Of a DNA stretch of 64,000 nt, positions 44,294 through 55,017 are shown in pieces (within the stretch, counting starts at the first letter, position 1; each line of letters starts with the position of its first letter). Source of the stretch: Buchnera aphidicola (Sipha maydis) (GTDB taxonomy: Bacteria > Pseudomonadota > Gammaproteobacteria > Enterobacterales > Enterobacteriaceae); contig NZ_CP097205.1 of assembly GCF_024029855.1 (NCBI RefSeq), positions 248,001 through 312,000 of the forward strand. Reading direction: 5' to 3'. The translations under genes were made by a program, and so were the position numbers. The notes beneath the pieces are model-generated. The model saw nothing but the letters and a program-made list of their open reading frames with translations, did not search any database and had not been told where the DNA came from.

Positions 44294-44341
44294 TTATTAA
44301 AAAATTATTCAAATCAATATATCTAACTGTAAAATGAAGAA

Positions 44342-45526
44342 TTAACTAATCACTTTAGAAACCACTCCTGCGCCTACTGTTCTACCACCTTCACGAATAG
44401 CAAAACGCAATCCTTCCTCCATAGCTACTGGATTAATCAATGTTACAATAATTTTTACATTATCTCCAGGCATTACCATTTCCATATCCTTAGGCAACTC
44501 AACAAAACCTGTTACATCAGTTGTTCGAAAATAGAATTGAGGTCTATAACCTTTAAAAAACGGTGTATGTCTTCCACCTTCTTCTTTAGATAAAACATAA
44601 ACTTCTGATTCGAACTTAATATGTGGTAAAATACTTCCTGGTTTAGCTAAAACTTGACCTCTTTCTATATCGTCACGTTTAATTCCTCTTAATAATACAC
44701 CAATATTTTCTCCAGCACGACCTTCATCTAATAACTTCCTAAACATTTCTACACCTGTACAAATTGTTTTTGTAGTAGGTTTTATTCCAACAACTTCAAC
44801 TTCGTCTCCAACTTTTATAATACCACGTTCAACTCGTCCAGTAACTACAGTACCTCTTCCTGAAATTGAAAAAACATCTTCAATCGGTAATAAAAAAGAT
44901 CCATCAATTGCTCTTTTAGGTTCAGGAATATAATTATCTAAAAAATTTGATAATTCTACTATCTTTTCTTCCCATTTAGGATCACCTTCTAATGCTTTCA
45001 AAGCAGATCCTCGAATAATTGGAGTTTCATCACCAGGAAAATCATATTGAGTTAAAAGATCTCTTACTTCCATTTCAACTAATTCTAACAACTCTTCATC
45101 ATCTACCATGTCACATTTATTTAAAAAAACAACAATATAAGGAACTCCTACTTGTCTTCCAAGTAATATATGCTCACGAGTTTGCGGCATTGGTCCATCA
45201 GTCGCTGCAACAACAAGTATAGCTCCATCCATTTGCGCCGCTCCAGTAATCATATTCTTTATATAATCAGCATGACCTGGACAATCTACATGTGCATAAT
45301 GTCTGTTTTTAGTATCATATTCAACATGTGATGTATTTATTGTAATACCTCGTGCTTTTTCTTCTGGAGCATTATCAATTTGATCGAAAGCACGTGCAGA
45401 TCCACCATAACTTTTAGATAAAACAGTTGTAATTGCTGCAGTCAATGTTGTTTTACCATGATCAACATGACCTATAGTACCAACATTAATATGAACTTTA
45501 TCACGTTTAAATTTTTCTTTTGACAT
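44342..45526 (-). CDS. tufA: Elongation factor Tu
   Basis: EF-Tu brings aminoacyl-tRNA to the ribosome. The 394 residues equal E. coli. The G motifs [22 protein letters not shown] and NKCD are intact, as is the tRNA-binding [12 protein letters not shown] switch I. It shows the strongest conservation and the most E. coli-like codons of the window. Last gene of the str operon, 53 bases after fusA. Confidence 0.98.
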   Translation of the reverse strand: MSKEKFKRDKVHINVGTIGHVDHGKTTLTAAITTVLSKSYGGSARAFDQIDNAPEEKARGITINTSHVEYDTKNRHYAHVDCPGHADYIKNMITGAAQMDGAILVVAATDGPMPQTREHILLGRQVGVPYIVVFLNKCDMVDDEELLELVEMEVRDLLTQYDFPGDETPIIRGSALKALEGDPKWEEKIVELSNFLDNYIPEPKRAIDGSFLLPIEDVFSISGRGTVVTGRVERGIIKVGDEVEVVGIKPTTKTICTGVEMFRKLLDEGRAGENIGVLLRGIKRDDIERGQVLAKPGSILPHIKFESEVYVLSKEEGGRHTPFFKGYRPQFYFRTTDVTGFVELPKDMEMVMPGDNVKIIVTLINPVAMEEGLRFAIREGGRTVGAGVVSKVIS

Positions 45527-45579
45527 AGTCTACCTTTAAATAAAATATAAAATAAAAATTTATTAAAAATATTATTCTT

Positions 45580-47688
45580 TTATTTTTTCTTTTCAATAAT
45601 ATTTTGAGCTACATTAGTAGGAGCTTGAGAATATTTTAAAAATTCCATTGAATACAAAGCTCTTCCTTGTGTTTGCGATCGTAAATCAGTTGCATACCCA
45701 AACATTTCTGACAAAGGAACCAAAGATTTTATAACCTTGATATTATTATTATTTAACATACTTTCAATAATTCCTCTTCTTCGATTTAAATCACCGATCA
45801 CATCTCCCATATATTCTTCAGGAGTTTCTACTTCGACAACCATTATCGGTTCTAAAAGAATCGGTTTTGCTTTCTTAAAACCATTTTTAAATGCAATAGA
45901 AGCAGCTAATTTAAAAGCAATTTCAGAAGAATCAACATCATGGTAAGAACCATCATGTAAAATAACTCCAATATCAACTACTGGATAACCAGCCAAAGGT
46001 CCAAATTTTAACTGTTCTTGAATCCCTTTATCTACAGCAGGAATATATTCTCCAGGAATAATTCCACCTTTAATCTTATTAATAAACTTATATCCTTCAG
46101 ATCCTGGTTCTAAAGGAAAAATATCAATTACAACATGTCCATATTGTCCTCTACCACCGGATTGTTTAATATATTTTCCTTCAATATTTTTTACATCAAT
46201 ACTAATTGTTTCACGATACGCAACCTGTGGTTTACCTATATTTGCATCAACATTAAACTCTCTTTTCATTCGATCAACAATTATTTCCAAATGTAACTCA
46301 CCCATACCAGAAATAATTGTTTGATTGGATTCCTGATCAGTCCAAACTTTAAAAGATGGATCTTCTTTTGCTAATCTATTTAATGCAATACCCATTTTTT
46401 CTTGATCAATTTTAGTTTTTGGCTCAACAGCAATAGAAATAACAGGTTCAGGAAACTCCATTTTCTCTAAAATAATAGAATTTTCAGGATCACATAATGT
46501 ATCTCCAGTACTAACGTCTTTTAAACCAATCGCTGCTGCTATATCTCCAGAACGTACCTCTTTAATTTCTTCTCTTTTATTCGCATGCATTTGGACTATT
46601 CTACCCAAACGTTCTACTTTATTTTTAATAGAATTTAAAATTGTATCTCCCGAACGAATCACACCTGAATACACTCTAAAAAAAGTTAAATTTCCAACAT
46701 ATGGGTCACTAGAAATTTTAAATGCAAGTGCGGAAAAAGGTTCTTTATCTTTGTCTTCCGCAATAGCTAAAGATTTTTTTTTTGAATCATGTAAAACTCT
46801 AGAAACAGAATTAACATCACTTGGAGAAGGAAGAAAATCGATCACAGAATCCAATAATGCTTGAACTCCTTTATTTTTAAAAGCAGAACCGCAAGTAATT
46901 ATAATAATTTCATTTTTTAATGATTTTTCTCTTAATACTTTTTTAATTTCATCCTCAGAAAAGCACTCTTCGTTTAAATATTTATTCATAAAAAATTCAT
47001 TAAAATCTGCAACTAATTCAATAATTTTATTATTTTCTTTTTTCGACTGAGATAATAAATTTTCTGGAATATCTTTATAAATAAAAGTAATTCCTTTATC
47101 TTGTTCATTCCAATAAATCGCTTTCATTTTAATTAAATCAATAACACCAACAAAATTCTCTTCTGATCCAATCGGCAATTGTATAGGGACTGGAATAGCT
47201 CCTAATCTCTTCTCAATTTGATCAACTACATTAAAAAAATTTGCTCCTAAACGATCCATTTTATTTATAAAAGCAATTCTTGGAACTTTATATTTATTTG
47301 CTTGTCTCCACACGGTTTCTGATTGCGGTTGAACACCTCCTACAGCGCAATATATCATAATCACTCCATCTAAAACACGCATCGAGCGTTCCACTTCAAT
47401 AGTAAAATCAACATGACCTGGTGTATCTATAATATTAATACGATGAGAAGAATATTGATTCGCCATCCCAGACCAAAAAGTTGTAGTAGCAGCAGAAGTA
47501 ATAGTTATACCTCTTTCTTGTTCTTGTTCCATCCAATCCATTGTTGCTGCCCCGTCATGAACTTCTCCAATTTTATGATTTACGCCAGTATAAAATAAAA
47601 TTCTTTCTGTAGTAGTAGTTTTCCCTGCATCTATATGTGCGCTAATACCAATATTTCTATAATTTTTGATAGGTGTCAATCGTGCCAT
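45580..47688 (-). CDS. fusA: Elongation factor G
   Basis: EF-G drives translocation by GTP hydrolysis. The ATG at 47688 ([14 protein letters not shown]) follows AAGGAATAGA and gives 702 residues (usual 704); an upstream in-frame start overlaps rpsG without a ribosome site. P-loop AHIDAGKTT, switch [14 protein letters not shown] and the tip of domain IV are present. It lies between rpsG and tufA. Confidence 0.97.
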   Translation of the reverse strand: MARLTPIKNYRNIGISAHIDAGKTTTTERILFYTGVNHKIGEVHDGAATMDWMEQEQERGITITSAATTTFWSGMANQYSSHRINIIDTPGHVDFTIEVERSMRVLDGVIMIYCAVGGVQPQSETVWRQANKYKVPRIAFINKMDRLGANFFNVVDQIEKRLGAIPVPIQLPIGSEENFVGVIDLIKMKAIYWNEQDKGITFIYKDIPENLLSQSKKENNKIIELVADFNEFFMNKYLNEECFSEDEIKKVLREKSLKNEIIIITCGSAFKNKGVQALLDSVIDFLPSPSDVNSVSRVLHDSKKKSLAIAEDKDKEPFSALAFKISSDPYVGNLTFFRVYSGVIRSGDTILNSIKNKVERLGRIVQMHANKREEIKEVRSGDIAAAIGLKDVSTGDTLCDPENSIILEKMEFPEPVISIAVEPKTKIDQEKMGIALNRLAKEDPSFKVWTDQESNQTIISGMGELHLEIIVDRMKREFNVDANIGKPQVAYRETISIDVKNIEGKYIKQSGGRGQYGHVVIDIFPLEPGSEGYKFINKIKGGIIPGEYIPAVDKGIQEQLKFGPLAGYPVVDIGVILHDGSYHDVDSSEIAFKLAASIAFKNGFKKAKPILLEPIMVVEVETPEEYMGDVIGDLNRRRGIIESMLNNNNIKVIKSLVPLSEMFGYATDLRSQTQGRALYSMEFLKYSQAPTNVAQNIIEKKK

Positions 47689-47708
47689 TCTATTCCTTAA
47701 AATTTTTA

Positions 47709-48179
47709 TTACCAACGATAATGTGCAAAAGCTTTATTAACTTCAGCAGTTTTATGTAATTCTTCTTTTTTTTTAACAGCATTACCTTTATTCGATATTG
47801 CATCAAATAATTCATTTAATAATCTAATAGACATTGATTTATCTGTTCTTTTTCTAGCTGATGCAATAATCCAACGCATAGCTAAAGCATTTCTTCTAAT
47901 TGGTCGAACTTCAATAGGTACTTGATAAGTTGATCCTCCTACTCTTCTAGATTTTACTTCTACTATTGGACGAACTTTTTCTAATGCGCTTTCAAAAGAA
48001 TCTAAAGGATTTTTACCAGTTTTTTTAGATAATTTTTTTAAAGCATCATATACAATTACCTCAGCAAGAGATTTTTTTCCATTGATCATAAGTATATTAA
48101 TAAATTTACTTAATAATTCAGAAGAAAACATAGGATCCGGCAAAATCTTTCTAGAGCCAATTACTTTACGACGAGGCAT
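47709..48179 (-). CDS. rpsG: Ribosomal protein S7
   Basis: S7 starts assembly of the 30S head and represses the str operon in E. coli. The 156 residues match the short E. coli form. [36 protein letters not shown] and [14 protein letters not shown] are conserved, and it ends with FAHYRW. It follows rpsL by 41 bases. Confidence 0.97.
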   Translation of the reverse strand: MPRRKVIGSRKILPDPMFSSELLSKFINILMINGKKSLAEVIVYDALKKLSKKTGKNPLDSFESALEKVRPIVEVKSRRVGGSTYQVPIEVRPIRRNALAMRWIIASARKRTDKSMSIRLLNELFDAISNKGNAVKKKEELHKTAEVNKAFAHYRW

Positions 48180-48220
48180 TTTCTCTCCTGTAATATATCT
48201 AACTTTATAATTTTCTTAAT

Positions 48221-48595
48221 TTAAGCTTTCTTTTTTTTTACACCATACTTTGAACGTCCATTTTTTCTATCTTTTACACCAGAACAATCTAATGCTCCTC
48301 GAATAACATGATATCTAACTCCAGGTAAATCTTTGACTCTTCCTCCTCGAATTAAAACGACAGAATGTTCTTGTAAGTTATGACCTTCTCCACCAATATA
48401 TGCTGTTACTTCTAATCCGTTAGTTAATCTTACTCTGCAAACTTTTCTCAAAGCAGAATTTGGTTTTTTTGGAGTAGTAGTATAAACTCTTAAACAAACA
48501 CCTCTTTTTTGAGGACATCTATATAAAGCTGGTACATTACTTTTAAATTTCTTTTTTGTTCTAGATTTTCTGACTAATTGATTTAAAGTAACCAT
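48221..48595 (-). CDS. rpsL: Ribosomal protein S12
   Basis: S12 controls decoding accuracy at the A site. The 124 residues equal E. coli. [13 protein letters not shown] contains the first of the two streptomycin-related Lys, and [17 protein letters not shown] the second. The Asp modified in E. coli (DLPG) is present. First ribosomal gene of the str group, 54 bases after tusB. Confidence 0.97.
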   Translation of the reverse strand: MVTLNQLVRKSRTKKKFKSNVPALYRCPQKRGVCLRVYTTTPKKPNSALRKVCRVRLTNGLEVTAYIGGEGHNLQEHSVVLIRGGRVKDLPGVRYHVIRGALDCSGVKDRKNGRSKYGVKKKKA

Positions 48596-48649
48596 TTTTC
48601 TCCTATTTTATAAAAATTTATTTATAAAAAAATATATTTCTTATATTTG

Positions 48650-48940
48650 TTACCAAATTAACTGATTTTTATGATGTTCTGTTAACTTAACAAAACCTTG
48701 GTAATTAATTGGAATGAAAATTTTTGATATATCTGTAATATTTATTCCCCTAATAATTAAATCATTTAATAAAACATAATTTTTTCGTGTATTTAAAAAA
48801 ACTTTTTTTAAAAAAATATTTTGCTTAATAGAAAATATTACACCATCTTGAATAACAATTAAATCATCTCTTTTTGTAAGAGATTTTATTAACAATCTTA
48901 TATCACTTTTAAAAGGAGTATTTATTAAAATATGTAACAC
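48650..48940 (-). CDS. tusB: TusB, sulfur relay subunit
   Basis: TusB is part of the TusBCD hexamer that passes sulfur from TusA to TusE. The 96 residues match the usual 95. It starts MLHILINTPFKSDIRLLIK and has VIQDGVIFSI in the middle, typical of the DsrH family, and ends HKNQLIW. It is the most diverged of the three subunits. The order tusD-tusC-tusB-rpsL is the enterobacterial one. Confidence 0.9.
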   Translation of the reverse strand: MLHILINTPFKSDIRLLIKSLTKRDDLIVIQDGVIFSIKQNIFLKKVFLNTRKNYVLLNDLIIRGINITDISKIFIPINYQGFVKLTEHHKNQLIW

Positions 48941-48953
48941 AACTCAAATCCTC

Positions 48954-49313
48954 TTAAAAATTTAAAATATGATCAAAATCATTTATTTTTTTCATGAATT
49001 TTCTAGTATTTAAAACTTTTATTGGGAAAAGAAAATTTTTTAAACTTAATACACCTCTATCCTTTAAAGATTGGTAATCACAATAAAAATTTCTGACACC
49101 TAAAAAAAATAACGCTTGAAATCTATCACTATAATTAGAAGAATAAACTTCTTTTATGTTTTTTTTTTTTAAAAATTGAAAAATTCCATCACTTAAAAAA
49201 AAAATTCCTATTTTCTTTGTATAAGGGGTAAGTGAAATAGCTAGATCTAATCCTTCTCTTCCAATATTATTTCCATGAGGAGAATGTGAAAAAATTACTG
49301 CAATATCTTTCAT
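48954..49313 (-). CDS. tusC: TusC, sulfur relay subunit
   Basis: TusC is the DsrF-like subunit of TusBCD. The 119 residues equal E. coli. The motif AVIFSHSPHGNNIGREGLDLAIS near the start and IGIFFLSDGIFQFL are conserved. It lies 13 bases before tusB and 31 after tusD, so all three are expected from one transcript. Confidence 0.93.
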   Translation of the reverse strand: MKDIAVIFSHSPHGNNIGREGLDLAISLTPYTKKIGIFFLSDGIFQFLKKKNIKEVYSSNYSDRFQALFFLGVRNFYCDYQSLKDRGVLSLKNFLFPIKVLNTRKFMKKINDFDHILNF

Positions 49314-49344
49314 AAAAATTTTATTTCCACTCCAATACCAAACA

Positions 49345-49734
49345 TTAAAACTTTACTACACGATCAGATTTTTGAATGTCCCTAGATAATTCTTCTAAAT
49401 TAGATATTTTAAAAAAAATATCTAAATTTCCTTGTAAAGAATTATTACCAAAGAATTTTTTGAAATGAATAATCCCTCTATTTAATAAAGAACTAAAACA
49501 TACACTTAATCTAATTTTATTTTGTAAACTAAATAAAATCCATTTCTTTCTTAAATCTAATATATTTGATCCTGCAGACAAAAACTTATTTGCATGTGAC
49601 ACTCCATCACAATAAAAAAAAACACTTTTTATTATATGTTTTCTCCTTATAATTAATGCATCAGAAAATAATAATGCACTAATAGAATTTTCTATTCCAT
49701 ATGCAGGACCAGTGACAATTACAGTATAAATCAA
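49345..49734 (-). CDS. tusD: TusD, sulfur relay subunit with active cysteine
   Basis: TusD carries the persulfide in TusBCD. The 129 residues match E. coli (128). VTGPAYGIENSISALLFSDALI and SVFFYCDGVSHANKF are conserved, and the active Cys is in LSVCFSSLLNRGI. The start codon is TTG, placed seven bases after AGGAG. First gene of this operon; no clear promoter is seen in the eroded region upstream. Confidence 0.93.
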   Translation of the reverse strand: MIYTVIVTGPAYGIENSISALLFSDALIIRRKHIIKSVFFYCDGVSHANKFLSAGSNILDLRKKWILFSLQNKIRLSVCFSSLLNRGIIHFKKFFGNNSLQGNLDIFFKISNLEELSRDIQKSDRVVKF

Positions 49735-51197
49735 AAAAATCTCCTAAATATTAAAATATATATATAATTTAAAAATTTCTCACTAAAAAATATAAATTCT
49801 GCATATAATTTTATTAAACTATAAAAAATTATCTCATAAAATAATATTTTTTATACTTTTTTTTTTTATTTTTTTTTCAATTTTTTAATATTTTTTTTTT
49901 AATTTATCTTTTTTTTTTCGCTATTTTTTCTCGTAAAAATTTATATTTTATCTATAAAATTATTTCATAAAAAATATAAATATATATTTCAAAATAAATC
50001 ATTTTTTCAATAATAATTAACTTAAACTATATTTTAAAAATATAAAAAAAAAAAAAAAAAAAATATGTCAATTATTTTAACTATATTTTTATTATTATTT
50101 AATAAAATACTAATAAATAAAAACTATTTTACATATAAATCTTAAAAAAATATTTCTATTCTAGAAAAAAATAATATTTTTATTTATAAAATGTTAAAAA
50201 ATTATTTTTTTCATTTTTTATAAATTAATAATCTGAGAAATTATTTTTAATAAAAAAAATATTTTAAATTTTTATAATTCTTTTTATTACCACTAAAAAA
50301 ATCACCATATTAATATTTTTAAATAATGTAATAATTTTTTTAGAATAATATGTATATTAGGAATAATCTCTGAAATAATCTGATATGTTCAAAATATATA
50401 AAAAATTTATCTTAAAAATATATATTAATTAAAAATGAATTTTTATTCATATCAATAATTCTTTTACAATAATTAATATTTTTTTTAATCAAGTTTTTAT
50501 GAAATAAAATACATATTTATTAATAAATTTAATATAATTTTAATTTTTCAAATATCTATATAAAAATATAAAAAATATTAATATAAAAAATATTTTTTTT
50601 TAAAAAACATTTTTTTTATAAATACTTCATATTTATATTTACACAAATAAAAATTTAATAAAGTAAAGAAAAAATATTTAATTAAATTTATAAACTTAAA
50701 AATTAAAAAAAAATTTATAAAAAAATCATTAATTATTTATAAATATAAATAATCAAATAATAATAAAATTTTATATCATTTTTTTTACAATTTTTTTAAT
50801 TTTTACAAACCATCTATATAAAAACTTTCTGAAATATTTATAATATTTATATTTATTTTTATAGAAAAATAAACGATATTTTTTTTACATAATAAATTTT
50901 ATTTAAATCACTTTAAATGTTTTGATGTATCATAAATACAACATTTAGAAATTAATCTCTATAAAAAAATTCAATAATAATTAGTATTTTATTTATACAA
51001 AAAAAAAAAAAAAAAAAAAAAAATAAAACTTATTAATATTTAAAAAAATAATCAACTATAAAATGTAAAAATAAAATTTTCTCTTTAAAAAAATTGAACA
51101 TCATATATTTTCCATATTTCTAACGTGATGACATATAAAGAAATAATCGAAAAAAAAATTTTTACGTATTTAAATAATATTTTATTAAATCTAAAAT
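49735..51197. other. Gene-free, extremely AT-rich stretch
   Basis: About 1.46 kb between tusD and the end of trpS has no supported gene. It contains runs of 20 A (50044-50063) and 25 A (50999-51023) and a T-rich zone at 49856-49920. On the minus strand that zone reads as broken Lys-rich frames. It is probably an eroded gene or genes; fkpA sits upstream of tusD in enterobacteria. Confidence 0.6.
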
Positions 51198-52217
51198 TTA
51201 CTCAAATTTTTTCAATAATCCTAAAATTTTATATATATTTGATAAAGTCTTCTTAGCTATTTTCGATGCTCGCTGTGATCCTTTATAGAATATTTCCTTT
51301 AATAAAAATTTATTATTTCTATAAAAAAAAAACTTTTCTTGTATTTGAATAATATTTTTTATTAAAGCGTTATATACCTCTTGCTTTAATTCTAAATATG
51401 ATTTTCCTAAAAAATACTTTTCTAAATCACATACAGACACGTTATTTAAAGTTGATAAAATAATTAATAAATTTGATATTCCAGGTTTTTTATCAATATC
51501 AAAAAATATTTTTGGAGGAAAATCCGAATCTGTAATTGAAGATTTTACTTTTTTTAAAATATCTTTAGGATTATCTAATAAAAAAATTGAATTTTTTAAA
51601 TTACTATCCGATTTAGACATTTTTTTTTTAGGATTTAATAAAGACATAATTCTTGCACCTTTTTGAAAAATTAATATCTTAGGCACTTGAAAAGTTTTTC
51701 CATAAATAGAATTAAATTTCATAGAAATATTGCGAGTTAATTCTATATGTTGCTTTTGATCTTCTCCAACGAGCACTTTATCTGTTTTATATAAAAGAAT
51801 ATCAGATGCCATTAAGACAGGATAATTAAATAATCCAGTATTAATATTTTTTTTTAAATCTAATATTTTACTTTTAAATTGCGTCATTCTCATTAATTCT
51901 TTATAAGAAGTATAACAACTCAAAATCCAATTTAATTCAGCATGCTCGCTAATAGAAGATTGTATAAAAATAATACTTTTCTTAGGATCTACTCCGCATG
52001 ATAAATATAATGCTAAAGTATCTAAAATAGATTTTTTTATAGATGAACAATTTTTATTACTTGTAACAGAGGTTAAAGAATGTAAATCTGCTATACAAAA
52101 AATACATTTATATTTTTTTTGCAAACCTTTCCAATGTCGTAAAACGCTAATATAATTTCCTATTGTTAAATTTCCTGAAGGTTGCATAGCACTAAAAACT
52201 GTTTTTTTTTTATTCAT
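51198..52217 (-). CDS. trpS: Tryptophanyl-tRNA synthetase
   Basis: TrpRS charges tRNA-Trp. The ATG at 52217 (MNKKKTVFSAMQPSG) gives 339 residues (usual 334); an in-frame TTG 18 bases upstream is less likely. The HIGH-like motif is in SGNLTIGNY, the KMSKS motif in KKMSKSDSN, and ADLHSLT and GEDQKQHIELTR are conserved. The C-terminal helices are Lys-rich. It follows rpe by 42 bases, as in enterobacteria with gph missing. Confidence 0.96.
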   Translation of the reverse strand: MNKKKTVFSAMQPSGNLTIGNYISVLRHWKGLQKKYKCIFCIADLHSLTSVTSNKNCSSIKKSILDTLALYLSCGVDPKKSIIFIQSSISEHAELNWILSCYTSYKELMRMTQFKSKILDLKKNINTGLFNYPVLMASDILLYKTDKVLVGEDQKQHIELTRNISMKFNSIYGKTFQVPKILIFQKGARIMSLLNPKKKMSKSDSNLKNSIFLLDNPKDILKKVKSSITDSDFPPKIFFDIDKKPGISNLLIILSTLNNVSVCDLEKYFLGKSYLELKQEVYNALIKNIIQIQEKFFFYRNNKFLLKEIFYKGSQRASKIAKKTLSNIYKILGLLKKFE

Positions 52218-52259
52218 TAGTTTGTAAATTCTCAATTATAATACAATATCTTTCGATAT

Positions 52260-52940
52260 TTATTTCTTTATATAAAAACTATTTATCTTCTCTCTAATTT
52301 TTTTAATAACAAATTGATAATTTGAATTTCTAAAAATATACGATCCCATAACAAAAATATCAGTTCCTGCTTTTAATAAAGAGTATATATGACACATTTT
52401 CACTCCTCCATCAACAGAAACATATATTTCTCGTTTACTCAAACGAATTTTTTTTTTAATTTTAGAAATTTTTTTTACAACATTAAAAATAAATTTCTGT
52501 TTAGGATATCCAGGATCTACAGACATAACTAAAATTAAATCTAATTTTTCTATAATATAATCTAAAACATCAATAGAAGAAGTAGGATTCAATGCTATTC
52601 CCACTTTACAACCGTAATCTTTAATAAGATCTAAAGTTCTATTTAAATGATAAGTAGATTCAGGATGAATTGTAATAAATGTTGCGCCTGCTTTTGCAAA
52701 CAAAGGAATTAATGTATCTACAGGTTTAGCCATAATATGAACATCAATAGGACAAGAAATATTAAATTTCCTAATAGATTCTAAAACCATTGGACCAAAT
52801 GTTAAATTTGGAACATAATGATTATCCATAACATCAAAATGAATTATATCTGCTCCTGCATCTAAAACATTTTTTATTTCTTTTCCTAAAATAGAAAAAT
52901 TTGCTGATAAAATCGAAGGAGCTAAAAGTATTTTTTTCAT
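52260..52940 (-). CDS. rpe: Ribulose-phosphate 3-epimerase
   Basis: Rpe interconverts ribulose 5-phosphate and xylulose 5-phosphate. The 226 residues match E. coli (225). APSILSANFSILG, HFDVMDNHYVPNLTFGP with the catalytic Asp and metal His, DVHIMAKPVD, VMSVDPGYPKQKF and VDGGVK are all present, outlining a complete TIM barrel. It follows aroB in the same direction. Confidence 0.97.
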   Translation of the reverse strand: MKKILLAPSILSANFSILGKEIKNVLDAGADIIHFDVMDNHYVPNLTFGPMVLESIRKFNISCPIDVHIMAKPVDTLIPLFAKAGATFITIHPESTYHLNRTLDLIKDYGCKVGIALNPTSSIDVLDYIIEKLDLILVMSVDPGYPKQKFIFNVVKKISKIKKKIRLSKREIYVSVDGGVKMCHIYSLLKAGTDIFVMGSYIFRNSNYQFVIKKIREKINSFYIKK

Positions 52941-52990
52941 ATGTTATAACCAAAAAATGGAAGAAAAAAAACATTATTTTCATAAAAAAA

Positions 52991-54085
52991 TTATATTTTT
53001 TCAAAAGAATTTTTTATTGATGATAAAATAACTTCTTCTTTGATATTATCATATATTTTTACTAATCCAATTTTAAATGGTAAAATCAATTTTATTTTTC
53101 CGTAAGAATTTTTTTTATCTCGTTTCATATATGAAATATAATTTAATAAAGGAATTTTTTTAGGAAAAAAAATTGGCAATTGAAATTTATTCAATAAAGA
53201 AATTATTTTCTTCACTTGAGAAATTTCTAATATACCTAAAATTTCAGCAGTGCGTGCAGATAAAATCATTCCTATAGAAATTGCTTCTCCATGTAAAAAA
53301 TTTTTATAATTAGTACATGATTCGATCGCATGACCATAAGTGTGACCAAAATTCAATAATGCCCTCAAATTCTTTTCTTTCTCATCTAAAGAAACAATTT
53401 TTGCTTTTATTTTACAACATTTTTTCACGCAATATAATAAGCTTTTTTTCTCTAAATTAATTAATCTAAAAAATGTCTTTTCTAACCATATAAAAAATTT
53501 TTTATCAAAACTAATAGCATATTTAATAACTTCTGAAAATCCAGACAATAATTCTCTTTTTGATAAAGTAGATAAAAAAAACAAATCAATAATCACCACT
53601 TTAGGTTGCCAAAAAGTACCAATCATATTTTTCCCTAATGCATGATTGACACCAGTTTTTCCTCCAATAGATGCATCTACTTGAGCAAGCAAAGTTGTTG
53701 GAATTTGAATAAAACTAATACCTCTTTGATAAATAGAAGCTACAAAACCAGTAATATCTCCAATTACTCCTCCTCCAAAAGCTACTAAAACATCATTTCG
53801 ACTACAATTTTTTTTCAATAATTCTTTTATAATATAATCTACTTGTTCAATTTTCTTATATATTTCTCCGTCAGATATTACAATAATATCAATATTAATA
53901 TTATTTTTTTTGAAAATTTGTAAAATTTTTTTTGCCCATATAGATAACAATGTATTATTTGTAATTAAAAAATATCGTTTATTCTTAGAAAAATAAAATA
54001 AGAAATCTGATTTTTTAAATATTTTAAAACCAATAATTATCGAATAACTTTTTTTTTTTAGAGAAACAGAAATTTTTTTTATCAT
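52991..54085 (-). CDS. aroB: 3-Dehydroquinate synthase
   Basis: AroB closes DAHP to 3-dehydroquinate, step two of the shikimate pathway. The 364 residues match E. coli (362). The NAD site GGGVIGDITGFVAS, FIQIPTTLLAQVDASIGGKTGVN and the zinc ligands in FGHTYGHAIE and LHGEAISIGM are present. It follows aroK by 40 bases, as in E. coli. Confidence 0.97.
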   Translation of the reverse strand: MIKKISVSLKKKSYSIIIGFKIFKKSDFLFYFSKNKRYFLITNNTLLSIWAKKILQIFKKNNINIDIIVISDGEIYKKIEQVDYIIKELLKKNCSRNDVLVAFGGGVIGDITGFVASIYQRGISFIQIPTTLLAQVDASIGGKTGVNHALGKNMIGTFWQPKVVIIDLFFLSTLSKRELLSGFSEVIKYAISFDKKFFIWLEKTFFRLINLEKKSLLYCVKKCCKIKAKIVSLDEKEKNLRALLNFGHTYGHAIESCTNYKNFLHGEAISIGMILSARTAEILGILEISQVKKIISLLNKFQLPIFFPKKIPLLNYISYMKRDKKNSYGKIKLILPFKIGLVKIYDNIKEEVILSSIKNSFEKI

Positions 54086-54125
54086 AATATGATCTTATAA
54101 AAAGTAATTTTAAAATAAAAGAAAA

Positions 54126-54644
54126 TCATAAATTTAACGATTTAATAATATTTTGTACAATAGTTTTTGCGCTATAATTATCTGCATTAATTATAATGTC
54201 AGAAATTTTTTTATATAAATAATTTCGTTCTTTTGCTAATTTCTCTAAAGTAGATTTTAAAGAATCTTTATTTTGTAATAAAGGTCTATTTTTATCTTTT
54301 CTAGTTCTTAATAATTGTTTTTCAATAGTTATATTTAAATAAATAACTATTCCACGAGCAGATAAAAATTTTCGATTTTCACTTGAAAGTATAGATCCTC
54401 CCCCAGTAGCTAAAACAATTCCCTTTTTTTTAGTTAATTCAGAAATAATTTTTGTCTCTCTCTTTCTAAAACCAGACTCTCCTTCAATATCAAAAACCCA
54501 ATTTATATCAGCACCAGTTCTTTTTTCAATTTCCTGATCAGAATCATAAAATTTCATCTGAAGATTTTTTGATAAATATTTACCTATTGTACTTTTTCCA
54601 GCACCCATAGGACCTATTAAAAATAAATTTTTATTTTTTTTCAT
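54126..54644 (-). CDS. aroK: Shikimate kinase I
   Basis: AroK phosphorylates shikimate. The ATG at 54644 ([16 protein letters not shown]) gives 172 residues (usual 173). The frame stays open for about 62 codons upstream, but these are a low-complexity Ile/Phe/Tyr string with no family match, so I leave them out. P-loop [20 protein letters not shown] and the Gly-rich ATGGGS are intact. The LID Arg lies in [11 protein letters not shown]. Confidence 0.96.
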   Translation of the reverse strand: MKKNKNLFLIGPMGAGKSTIGKYLSKNLQMKFYDSDQEIEKRTGADINWVFDIEGESGFRKRETKIISELTKKKGIVLATGGGSILSSENRKFLSARGIVIYLNITIEKQLLRTRKDKNRPLLQNKDSLKSTLEKLAKERNYLYKKISDIIINADNYSAKTIVQNIIKSLNL

Positions 54645-54877
54645 ATGAATATAATAATATAAAAAAGTTAAATAAATGAATAAATTTGTAATAAAAAATA
54701 TAAATTTTAAAAAATTTATATAAAAAATTAATATTATTAAAAAAATTGACTTCAAAAATATAAAATATTTTTTACATATAAATATAAATATATAATAATG
54801 TATATGTTTAAATTTTATTAAATTAATCATTTTATAATATTTTTATATAAAAATATTAAAGATTTGCAATAAAGCTC

Positions 54878-54905
54878 TTGACGTTTTATATTTTTTTATT
54901 AAACT
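54878..54905 (+). promoter_or_regulatory. Promoter of tRNA-Ser
   Basis: TTGACG is followed after 16 bases by TAAACT, 21 bases before the tRNA 5' end. The -35 box is a five-sixths match; the -10 is four-sixths. Confidence 0.5.
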
Positions 54906-54926
54906 GAGTAAAAGTACTACAAAAAA

Positions 54927-55017
54927 GGTGAGATGTCCGAGTGGCTTAAGGAGCATGCCTGGAAAGCATGTATACGCACAAAGCGTATCAAGGGTTCGAA
55001 TCCCTTTCTCACCACCA
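54927..55017 (+). tRNA. tRNA-Ser (GGA), CCA encoded
   Basis: A class II tRNA with a long variable arm. The acceptor is GGTGAG/CTCACC, the anticodon GGA is in the loop CTGGAAA, the variable arm is TATACGCACAAAGCGTATC, and the T-arm is GGTTCGAATCC. The final CCA is encoded, unlike in the other three tRNA genes of this window. Confidence 0.96.

Larger units (their letters stand above)
43996..44341. other. Spacer between rpsJ and tufA
   Basis: About 345 bases hold the tuf terminator at 44261-44293, a small hairpin at about 44041-44066 and a possible rpsJ -10 box at 44019. The remainder is AT-rich with no coding signal. Confidence 0.6.

Noticed and set aside
54645-54830. N-terminal extension of aroK with several hydrophobic stretches.
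   Set aside because: The extension is AT-driven Ile/Phe/Tyr sequence with no family match; the ATG at 54644 gives the exact family length.
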